Of a stretch of 64,000 nt of DNA, positions 53,989-64,000 are shown one piece after another (within the stretch, counting starts at the first letter, position 1; the number at the start of each line of letters is the position of its first letter). This DNA comes from Novosphingobium sp. FKTRR1 (GTDB taxonomy: Bacteria > Pseudomonadota > Alphaproteobacteria > Sphingomonadales > Sphingomonadaceae). A program made the translations under genes and the position numbers. The stretch is taken from positions 1 to 64,000 of the forward strand of contig NZ_JAIZDA010000002.1 in assembly GCF_020404405.1 (NCBI RefSeq), in the 5' to 3' direction. Under the pieces are notes generated by a model. That model saw nothing but the letters and a program-made list of their open reading frames with translations, had not been told where the DNA came from and ran no database searches.

Positions 53989-54546
53989 ATGAAAATCGCA
54001 GTTCTGTATCACAGCGGCTATGGCCATACCGCCAAGCTGGCGCAGTTTGTCGCGCAAGGCGCAGAAGCCGTCGATGGCGCCAAGGCCGAACTCTTCGCGC
54101 TGGGTGACGAGGCGCTGGACTGGGATGCGCTGGCCGCAGCCGACGCCATCATTTTTGGCTCGCCCACCTATAACGGCTCCATTTCCGCCCGTTTTAAGGC
54201 GATGATGGAAGAGAGCACGCGCAACGCCTGGATCCCGAAGCGGTGGGTCAACAAGATCGCCGCAGGCTTTACCAATTCGGGCGCGATGCATGGCGACAAG
54301 CTCAACTCGCTGACCACGATGGCCCTGTTCGCAGCGCAGCAGGGGATGATCTGGGTCGGGCTCGACGTGTTTCCGGGCAAGACCGACGAAGAACTCAACC
54401 GCATCGGCGGCTGGCTGGGCGCGATGGCGCAATCCGACGATGCGCCCGCCGATATCACCCCGATCCAGAGCGATCTCGACACCGCTGCCTATCTCGGCAC
54501 GCGGGTAGCGCAGATCACGGCGCAATTCCTGCGCGGACAACAGTAA
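53989..54546 (+). CDS. Flavodoxin-fold NAD(P)H oxidoreductase (WrbA-like)
   Basis: A 185-residue FMN-binding flavodoxin-fold protein: IAVLYHSGYGHTAKLAQFVAQG for the phosphate loop and GSPTYNGSISARFKAMMEES for the isoalloxazine contact, then WVNKIAAGFTNSGAMHGDK and VGLDVFPGKTDEELNRIGG. Relatives include WrbA-type quinone reductases, which reduce quinones by two electrons. ATG 53989 begins directly at the flavodoxin fold; the frame is open to 53878 but that part is not conserved-looking. A candidate LysR operator lies ~95 bases upstream. Confidence 0.85.
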   Translation: MKIAVLYHSGYGHTAKLAQFVAQGAEAVDGAKAELFALGDEALDWDALAAADAIIFGSPTYNGSISARFKAMMEESTRNAWIPKRWVNKIAAGFTNSGAMHGDKLNSLTTMALFAAQQGMIWVGLDVFPGKTDEELNRIGGWLGAMAQSDDAPADITPIQSDLDTAAYLGTRVAQITAQFLRGQQ

Positions 54547-54674
54547 CCGAGCTTGCGCTGGCAGGTATCGGTCATGCCGACAACGGCGCCATGCCCTGCA
54601 TCGCATTGCCCCATCCAGCAGATCAACGAAGCCGGGGCGACTTGGCTTCGCTGCGCCAAGAGGAGACCTGAGCC

Positions 54675-55385
54675 ATGGCTGATGACACCGCCCCCCTGTT
54701 CGCCGTGATCGACAAAGTGGCGCCCGTGCTGGTGCCCTATACCCAAGATCGCATCATCGATGAGCTGTGGCACCGCCCCGGCCTTGCCCCGCGTGATCGG
54801 GCGATCGTCACTGTCAGCGCGCTGGTCAGCCGCAACGCTACGGTGGCCTATCCCCATTATCTGAACAAGGCGCTCGACAGCGGACTGACGCCTGCCGAGC
54901 TGTCCGAACTCATCACCCATCTGGCCTTTTATGCAGGTTGGCCCTTTGTTTTTGGCGCCGTGGGTGTGCTGGCGGGCATCTATGCCGAACGCGGGATCGG
55001 TGCGGATCAACTGCCCGCGATCAACCCGGATCTGCTGGCGATGGATGCCGCCCTGCCCGATGAGGACGCGCGACAGGTCTTTATCGCCGACGCCGTGGCG
55101 CCGGTGTCGCCCTCGCTTCAGCACTTTACCGACGACTTGCTCTACCATGAGGTGTGGCGGCGGCCGGATCTGGCGCAGCGTGACCGTTGCCTCGCCACGG
55201 TGGTGGCGCTGGCCGCTCAAGGCCAGGCCGGCTTTCTGCCGTTCTACCTCAATCGGGCCGTTCTGCAGGGCGTGACCAGGCAAGAATTCGGCGAGGCGCT
55301 CGCCCACGTCGCGTTTTATGCCGGGTGGGGCAACGCCATTGCGGCCGCAAGCGCGGCAAAGGCATTCTACGAAGGATTAAGCTGA
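54675..55385 (+). CDS. Tandem carboxymuconolactone-decarboxylase-fold protein
   Basis: A 236-residue protein with two copies of the CMD/AhpD fold: the first around VPYTQDRIIDELWHRPGLAPRDRAIVTVSALVSR and ELITHLAFYAGWPFVFGAVGV, the second around DLLYHEVWRRPDLAQRDRCLATVVALAAQ and EALAHVAFYAGWGNAIAA. The AhpD CxxC redox pair is absent. True decarboxylase activity is unproven; fused CMD proteins often accompany cupins, LysR regulators and quinone reductases, as here. It lies 128 bases after the flavodoxin gene with a recognisable AGGAG upstream. Confidence 0.85.
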   Translation: MADDTAPLFAVIDKVAPVLVPYTQDRIIDELWHRPGLAPRDRAIVTVSALVSRNATVAYPHYLNKALDSGLTPAELSELITHLAFYAGWPFVFGAVGVLAGIYAERGIGADQLPAINPDLLAMDAALPDEDARQVFIADAVAPVSPSLQHFTDDLLYHEVWRRPDLAQRDRCLATVVALAAQGQAGFLPFYLNRAVLQGVTRQEFGEALAHVAFYAGWGNAIAAASAAKAFYEGLS

Positions 55386-55621
55386 AGCCAGAGCTTGGCT
55401 TGTCGCAGCAGATGCCGTCATGCGGCCAGGATGACACCCGCCGGAGCGGTCTGGCAGGCCGCCTTGAGCGAGCCGCAAAACGATCGGTTCGGCACACACC
55501 GCGATCCCGATTGGCCGGATAGCGCGCTAAATCGGGTGCCGGTTTCGTCCGGTGCGGGTTGGGCGCTTGGCCCCGGCAAAGGCATGCCGGGACCAATCCG
55601 CGCGGCGGTGCGAGCGCGCGC

Positions 55622-58600
55622 TCAGAACACAGCGCGCAGGCCGCCCGATGCGCTGATGCGCGTTGCGCCGTCGCTCGCTTCGCCCAGCCCCTGCGCAAAC
55701 AGGCTCATGCCCGGCCGCAACCGATAGCCGATGCCGATCTTGGCGATGCCGGCGACACGCTCGCGCCGGGCACCGCGCGTCACCAGAGCATCACCAAGAT
55801 CGGCGAATTCGGCGCGGGCCAGCGCACTGCGACCATGCACCTGATAGCGCACGCTCAAATCAAGCGATCGCGACCAGCGAGACACGTCCGGCCCTTCAAA
55901 GCGCAGACCGCCATCGATGAAGCCGGCGGTGCGGTGTCCCGCCCGCACATCAAGCGCGAACACGCTGTCGGCAAGTTCTTGGACGGCGTCACGGTGCGTC
56001 CGCACCCACATCGTGCCGGCATGGGGCGTGAGCTGCCAGCCCCTACCCAATGCGCGTGTCGTCTGAAGTTGCAGGTCGATGCCCCAACTGTGCAGTCCGT
56101 ACCGGCCCGTGCTCTGCACCGCGCCGGGCAGCGAACGGTTGGTGGTGGCATCGCTGTGGTCATGGAACACCGTGACTGCAAGTCGCGACCGGCCTGCGAC
56201 AAGCCCGAGGTTGACGCCACCGAACATTCCGTCGGCCCGGTTGGTCGCATCCAGCGACGAAATGCGCTGCTGCTGGTTCAAATAGCCGACAAACCCGGCG
56301 ATCGAAACGCCGTGCCAGGCATAGCCGAGCCCGCCAAGAAGACCGGCGCCGTTGATCTGGGTCGCGCCCACGCCGCGCATGACACTGCCGTCAAGCCTGC
56401 GCCAGTTGGCCAGTCCTTGGCCAAAGGCAAAGCCGTGGCCGGGGGTCAGTTCGGCGCTGCCTTGTGCGCGCAAGGCGTCTGACAACATCAAGCCGTTTTC
56501 CACGCCAATCTGCAACGCGCTGGCATAAGGTTCAGGGCTGATCCGCCGCAATGCGCCAGCCGACGAGGCGCCTTGTCCATCGACCAGCAGCGGCATGGCC
56601 GCCAGCAGTGCTGGCGAAGCGGTTTCCTTGGCGATTGCCGTGTTGAGATAACCCACGATCCCCGCCATCGACGGCGATGCACCGGCAACAGGCGCAAACT
56701 GCACCAGCAGATCGACCCCGCTGCCGCGCGTCTTGGCAACCCCGGTCAATCCGATGACCTGGTCGAAGCCGCCGGTCACACCCCCGCTGGCCGATATCAG
56801 CGACAGCTTGGTGCCGGGGATCAGCGGGCGGCTGGCGGCGATCGCCAGCGTGCTGCCGGGCTGGATCGCCAGCTTGCCGTTGACCACCAAGCTGTCCGAA
56901 ACGGTGGGCGCCAGTTCGAACAGGCTGGTCGAACCGCTGGCGAGGGTGACGTCGCCGTACACTGTCATTGTACCGGGCGATGCGCCGGGGCTCAGCGTCC
57001 CCTTGACGGTCAATGCGCCGTTGACGACCCCTGCCGAACCGAAGGTGGCACCCGCACCGACGCTGATCGTGCCCGAGGTTATGGTCGATCCGGCAAGGCC
57101 GATCAGGCGGCCACCGCCAAGTGTCATCGTGTCGAAGGTACTGGTCCCGGCCAGCGTCGCCAGCCCGCTTGTCTGGTCGTACTGGCCGATACCGCGCACG
57201 GTGCCCAGCGCAACCGGCGCCGCAGCGGTGCCACCGGTCACGTGCAGCGTGCTGGCTCCGTCATATACCCTGATATCGCCCGCAAATGCGCCGGCCAGGG
57301 TGATAGTGCTGGTCTGCGCGGAAATGCCGATCGAACCGGTCATGTGGCCACTGCTGGCCAGCGAGACATTCTTGCCCCCAAGGAAGACATCGCCGGTGAT
57401 CGCGCCGGTATTGTTGAACGAAACGGTGCTGTCGCCAGAGGCATAGACCTCAAGCGCCATGCCATCGGCGTACCCCGTGATCGTGCCGCTGTTGGCGAAC
57501 TGCGCGGTTGTTTGAGCGATCGGACCTGACCCCCAAGACGGCGTCAACCAAGCCTGCACGCCGCCCGCGATGCTGCCGGAGTTGCTGAAGCTGATCGTGG
57601 TTGGCGCGTAGCTGTTGATCCGGACCGCGGGCTCGGTCCCATCGTTGGCGATCGTGCCGATGTTGCTCAGGCTTTGCGGCCCCGATCCGAATGTGGTCAA
57701 CGCGGCCCCTTGGAGCGTCTTGCTGCCGATGGTGCCCGTATTGGCCAGAGACGCCGCATTCAAACCGAGCCAACCGATCAGGCCTGCGTTGGTGAACGAC
57801 GCCAATTGCGGTTGCGAGGCGTAGTTGTTGAAACTGTACGACGAATTCACCCCACCTGTCGTGTTCACCTTGTTCACGATCGCGCCGCCGCCGAGGACAT
57901 AAATATCGCTCGAGAGGGTCTTGGCCGCCTGCAAGGTCACCACCGTGTCGGCGCCCAGCGCCTCGGTCGCCTCGGACGTGAAGCCGGTCGGCAAGCTTTC
58001 ACCAAGCTCGACCGTGGCCGTGCTGCTGCGGCGGTGGACGACCTGATTGACAATGCCGTCGGCAATGATCTGCCCGGTCACGCCAAGCGGCTTGCCGGTT
58101 TCGACGAGCCAATTGTAGCCCTTGCCGAACAACAGGTCGCCGTTGATCGTCCCGCCATCGGCCACGTAAATGGCTGCGCCATAGCTGCGCCCATACGGGG
58201 AATAGCCCAGATCGACGGAGCCGTTGATCGTCCCGGCATTGTTGAGCGTACCGCCCTGCAAGCTGATCGCCGTGCCAACGCCGCTGATCACGCCCGACGC
58301 CAGATTGCTGACGGTCGGGGTACCATAACCATAAAGCGTTGATGTGATCGCCGGTCCATTGGAGCCTGACAAAGTGCCGCTGTTCACCACGCTTGCGTTG
58401 CCCAGCAACGCAATCGCCGCGATATCGCTGTTGATCGAGCCCGAGTTGGTCACCGTCTGGCGTATGAGGAACGATCCTGCGACAATGCCATAGGCGCCCT
58501 TGCCGACAATCTGGCCGGTATTGGTGATCGAAGCACCGCCGCTGACGACCGTCGATGGCGAGTAGTAATTGCTGCCGAAATCAAGGCTGATCGTGCCGTT

Positions 58601-60877
58601 GTTGGTCAGCGTGTCATTCTCACCCAGCGACAGCCCGTTGAAATAGGCCTCACCGCCATCCGATCGAGCAGCGCTGAGGGTGCCGTTGTTAACGATCGCA
58701 AGGGTTCCAACTGCCGAACTGTAACCTCCAACGCTGACCAGCCCCCGAACGCTTAATGGGGCATCGTCGGTCGTGTCGATGGTGCCGCTGATCGTGATCG
58801 CGCCGCTGCCGGCCAAAGTCACGGTGGACCCGATGTGGCCGCTACCCGACAGGGCAAGGCTGGCACCATCCTGCAGTTCGAAACCGAGCGCGGAAAAGCC
58901 GCTTGGCGCAATGGTGGTGGTGCTGGCGTTGCCCGCAACACTGTAGATCAGCGCGGAATTGTTGGCGAACACGGAGCCGTTTATGCCGGCAAAGCCGGTG
59001 CCAGAACCCAGTTTGGTGATCAACCGGTCGCCCGCGCCAAGTGTCAGGTTGCCGTTGAGCGTGCCGCCATCCTCGGCAATAAAGGTTGAACCACCGCCGT
59101 AGTAGTAAGAGGTGGTGGCAATGTTCACATCGCCATTGATCGTTCCGGCATTCTTCACCGTCCCAGCGCCGAATCCGGAATTGGTCGTGATGGCATTGAT
59201 ACCGCCCGAAACGATGCCGCCTGCGCGATTGTCGAGCGTGCCGTGGAGTTCCACTCCGGATACGCCGCCCGTGATCGTGCCGGTATTCTCAAGCAAACCG
59301 CCAACGACCGCTCCGATGGTACCACCCTCGATCGTGCCGCTGTTGCTGCTCGAAAAGCAGGAGCACGAAATGCCGAGATTGAGCGCGGTGCCATCGGCCG
59401 AACGGATCGTACCGCTGTTGGTGAACCCGGAATTGCCCAGGAAAACCGATACGGCCGTGCCAGTGCCGCTCGCCTCGATCGTGCCGTTGTTGATGAAGCC
59501 AAAACCGGCGGACGAGACCACGCTATCGCTGCCGGTGCGGATCGTGCCGTCGTTTGTGAATTGGGAATAGCCGCCCAAGACCAGCTTCACGCCATCAAGC
59601 GTCGTCTTGTTGATCAGGGTGCCACTGCTGGTGATGGTCGCAACGCCGCCGAATCCGGCCCCCAGCGTGACCTTTCCGTCACCTTTCAGGTACAAAGTCT
59701 GGAAATTGGTGGGCAGAGCCAACGGGCGGTCAAGTGTTACGTCGACCGGAGTGTTCAGTTGCAGCGTATTGGTGCCGCCGCCGCCGTTGATCGAGCCGTT
59801 GATCCCGGTGACGATGGCGCCATCGACATAGTTGGCAAAAAGGAGGTCATTGCTGCTCCCGAAACTGACATTGCCGTTGATAGTGCCCTGCGTCGAATCG
59901 ATCGAACTTGCTTCGTTGTAGGCGCTACCTCCGATGACGATATCGCCGGTGATGGTGCCCTTGTTGGTGAGGTACAGCGCCGTGTTCGCGTTGATTGCAC
60001 CAGTACCGGCAATCGTGCCGCCTGCTTCGTTGGTGATACCGAAATACGATCCAGAGATTGCCACGCCCCCGCCGCTGTTGGAGATCGTGCCTCGGTTGGT
60101 CATGGACAGGTTTAAGTTGCCCGTGCGGATGGTGCCATCCGCCGAGGCCGAGGTGATCGTTCCGCCGTTGTCGATGGTGACGCCATTGAAGCTGTCGGTC
60201 GAAGCCACGATCGCGCCGAGCGTGCCGCCGTCGATGATCCCCTCGTTGGTCAGGCCGTCGATCCTGCCCTGAATCGCCCCGATCGTGCCAGTGGCCCGGT
60301 TGGTGATCTGCGAGAAATAGGACTTGCTGTCGGCGATCAGGGCTGGTCCCGTGGTGCCGCTGATGGACCCGGCATTGTCGATGCGGGCGATGGCCGGACC
60401 GTAATAGTTGCCGGACGTCTGGCTCAGGCTGATCGCTTGCGCACCAGCAATGCGGCCGGTTGCACTTACCTTGATATCCGCCGTCGTCCCGCTGAAATCG
60501 TAGTAATATGGCCCCAACGAGCCAGCCGATACCGCAATTGCGGCAGTGGTGTCGGCCAGGATCGCGCCATCGACCGTCAGCGTGGCCGTGCGCCCATAAA
60601 TGCCTTGCGGCACCGGGATCGACACAATCACGCTTGGCGCAGCGCTGCTCGACAGGGTCGCGTCGCCCACCACCGACAGGGTTGCGCCATTGTCCAGAAG
60701 CGATTGCTGGCCGGTAGTCGCGTCGGTGCAGGTCGTGGCCGGTGCCGCGCCGGACACGTCCGTTACGCAGTCGGCATAAGCGTGCGGCGCCAGACCAAAA
60801 GCGATTGCCGCCATACAAACGCGCATCGCGGTGCCGGTCTTGAACCGGACCGCACCCAGATTGTTCGCAACTATCAC
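55622..60877 (-). CDS. Large autotransporter with beta-solenoid passenger
   Basis: About 1751 residues. An N-terminal signal peptide (VCMAAIAFGLAPHAYA before Asp) leads to a passenger of repeated N-x-G-T-I-x-G / SGTIEGG-type coils (about residues 60-1430), a right-handed beta-helix typical of type Va secretion. Then come autotransporter-associated strands (VNGALTVKGTLSPGASPG) and a C-terminal beta-barrel (~1475-1751) ending in Phe, the outer-membrane assembly signal. No protease or lipase motif is visible, so adhesion or surface display is most likely. The GTG at 60877 has GGGGG ahead; GTG 60898 and ATG 60826 are alternatives. It follows the sensor kinase on the minus strand. Confidence 0.9.
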   Translation of the reverse strand: MIVANNLGAVRFKTGTAMRVCMAAIAFGLAPHAYADCVTDVSGAAPATTCTDATTGQQSLLDNGATLSVVGDATLSSSAAPSVIVSIPVPQGIYGRTATLTVDGAILADTTAAIAVSAGSLGPYYYDFSGTTADIKVSATGRIAGAQAISLSQTSGNYYGPAIARIDNAGSISGTTGPALIADSKSYFSQITNRATGTIGAIQGRIDGLTNEGIIDGGTLGAIVASTDSFNGVTIDNGGTITSASADGTIRTGNLNLSMTNRGTISNSGGGVAISGSYFGITNEAGGTIAGTGAINANTALYLTNKGTITGDIVIGGSAYNEASSIDSTQGTINGNVSFGSSNDLLFANYVDGAIVTGINGSINGGGGTNTLQLNTPVDVTLDRPLALPTNFQTLYLKGDGKVTLGAGFGGVATITSSGTLINKTTLDGVKLVLGGYSQFTNDGTIRTGSDSVVSSAGFGFINNGTIEASGTGTAVSVFLGNSGFTNSGTIRSADGTALNLGISCSCFSSSNSGTIEGGTIGAVVGGLLENTGTITGGVSGVELHGTLDNRAGGIVSGGINAITTNSGFGAGTVKNAGTINGDVNIATTSYYYGGGSTFIAEDGGTLNGNLTLGAGDRLITKLGSGTGFAGINGSVFANNSALIYSVAGNASTTTIAPSGFSALGFELQDGASLALSGSGHIGSTVTLAGSGAITISGTIDTTDDAPLSVRGLVSVGGYSSAVGTLAIVNNGTLSAARSDGGEAYFNGLSLGENDTLTNNGTISLDFGSNYYSPSTVVSGGASITNTGQIVGKGAYGIVAGSFLIRQTVTNSGSINSDIAAIALLGNASVVNSGTLSGSNGPAITSTLYGYGTPTVSNLASGVISGVGTAISLQGGTLNNAGTINGSVDLGYSPYGRSYGAAIYVADGGTINGDLLFGKGYNWLVETGKPLGVTGQIIADGIVNQVVHRRSSTATVELGESLPTGFTSEATEALGADTVVTLQAAKTLSSDIYVLGGGAIVNKVNTTGGVNSSYSFNNYASQPQLASFTNAGLIGWLGLNAASLANTGTIGSKTLQGAALTTFGSGPQSLSNIGTIANDGTEPAVRINSYAPTTISFSNSGSIAGGVQAWLTPSWGSGPIAQTTAQFANSGTITGYADGMALEVYASGDSTVSFNNTGAITGDVFLGGKNVSLASSGHMTGSIGISAQTSTITLAGAFAGDIRVYDGASTLHVTGGTAAAPVALGTVRGIGQYDQTSGLATLAGTSTFDTMTLGGGRLIGLAGSTITSGTISVGAGATFGSAGVVNGALTVKGTLSPGASPGTMTVYGDVTLASGSTSLFELAPTVSDSLVVNGKLAIQPGSTLAIAASRPLIPGTKLSLISASGGVTGGFDQVIGLTGVAKTRGSGVDLLVQFAPVAGASPSMAGIVGYLNTAIAKETASPALLAAMPLLVDGQGASSAGALRRISPEPYASALQIGVENGLMLSDALRAQGSAELTPGHGFAFGQGLANWRRLDGSVMRGVGATQINGAGLLGGLGYAWHGVSIAGFVGYLNQQQRISSLDATNRADGMFGGVNLGLVAGRSRLAVTVFHDHSDATTNRSLPGAVQSTGRYGLHSWGIDLQLQTTRALGRGWQLTPHAGTMWVRTHRDAVQELADSVFALDVRAGHRTAGFIDGGLRFEGPDVSRWSRSLDLSVRYQVHGRSALARAEFADLGDALVTRGARRERVAGIAKIGIGYRLRPGMSLFAQGLGEASDGATRISASGGLRAVF

Positions 60878-60925
60878 AAGGCCCCCTGTATATCGCACTC
60901 CTTCAACAACGGGGCTTGCCGATTG

Positions 60926-60953
60926 TCTATAGCGGGGCCGGAGTGAAAGTCAT
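60926..60953 (-). promoter_or_regulatory. Candidate promoter of the autotransporter gene
   Basis: Read on the minus strand, ATGACT (60953-60948) and TATAGA (60931-60926) are separated by 16 bases, about 50 bases before the proposed start. They resemble a sigma-70-type promoter and suggest transcription independent of the upstream kinase gene, whose stop is at 60999. Confidence 0.35.
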
Positions 60954-60998
60954 TTTGGATCAGATTTTTAAGGCGCGCGGCTAGCGGCATGACAAAGG

Positions 60999-64000
<3,002 letters not shown>

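Noticed and set aside
55622..60877. Repetitive DNA that could be read as a CRISPR or satellite array
   Set aside because: The repeats are degenerate, in frame and encode beta-solenoid coils of the autotransporter; there are no regular spacers or cas genes.

Overview
The window is G+C-rich, densely packed chromosomal DNA from an alphaproteobacterium, most likely a sphingomonad (Novosphingobium/Sphingobium type). The evidence is the gene set: an Rrf2-sufBCDS-sufT-A-type-carrier operon, a giant NAD-glutamate dehydrogenase, an MmcB repair protein behind an alphaproteobacterial GTTC-N7-GTTC LexA box, a CYP153-like P450, and DUF2141/sterol-desaturase genes. No prophage, CRISPR array or plasmid function is visible. 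The only mobile-element trace is the 3' end of an IS5-type transposase at the left edge. Both window edges cut a gene: the transposase on the left and a large sensor kinase on the right.

Layout. 0-7.6 kb: IS remnant, then a translationally coupled suf operon for Fe-S cluster assembly that carries two unusual passengers (a 123-aa protein and a DUF559-like protein), followed by a TetR regulator. 7.6-9 kb: an MpaB-type oxygenase whose promoter holds a perfect palindrome between its -35 and -10. 9-16.2 kb: an uncharacterised protein, thrS with an upstream glycosyltransferase, an alpha/beta hydrolase, a TPR protein and an LLM flavin oxidoreductase. 16.4-21.1 kb: NAD-glutamate dehydrogenase. 21.2-29 kb: ferredoxin reductase, queG, a two-gene ABC exporter, a CYP153-like P450, an exported MsrB and an esterase-like phytase-family protein. 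29-31.1 kb: rpmB, tadA, RNase T2, a small membrane protein. 31.2-37.4 kb: a minus-strand run of hydrolase, M48 protease with TPRs, DsbA-like thiol oxidoreductase, LytS/LytTR-type two-component pair and nadC. 37.5-42.3 kb: a PAS-like protein, then a tightly overlapping sterol desaturase-DUF2141-MFS-CitE-like lyase operon. 42.5-46 kb: RhlE helicase, DUF1289 protein, a GDT1/TMEM165 family exporter behind a yybP-ykoY manganese riboswitch, LexA-controlled mmcB and tRNA-Arg(CCG). 46.2-51 kb: an M15-like protein, and a P-type cation ATPase coupled to an AI-2E family permease. 51.2-55.4 kb: a redox/electrophile cluster (Tat-exported hydrolase, cupin, LysR, flavodoxin, carboxymuconolactone-decarboxylase protein) with two related candidate LysR operators. 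55.6-64 kb: a 1.75-kilo-residue autotransporter and, upstream of it on the same strand, a beta-propeller hybrid histidine kinase.

The main discoveries are regulatory rather than a wholly new machine: a Mn2+ riboswitch with its transporter, a LexA box and a TetR-type palindrome each sitting exactly between promoter elements, and a twin LysR operator that defines a small regulon. The most notable protein-level oddities are the passengers in the suf operon, a TetR gene with no ATG/GTG/TTG start, an MsrB with a Cys-to-Asp change in its zinc site, and the adjacent sensor-kinase/autotransporter pair.
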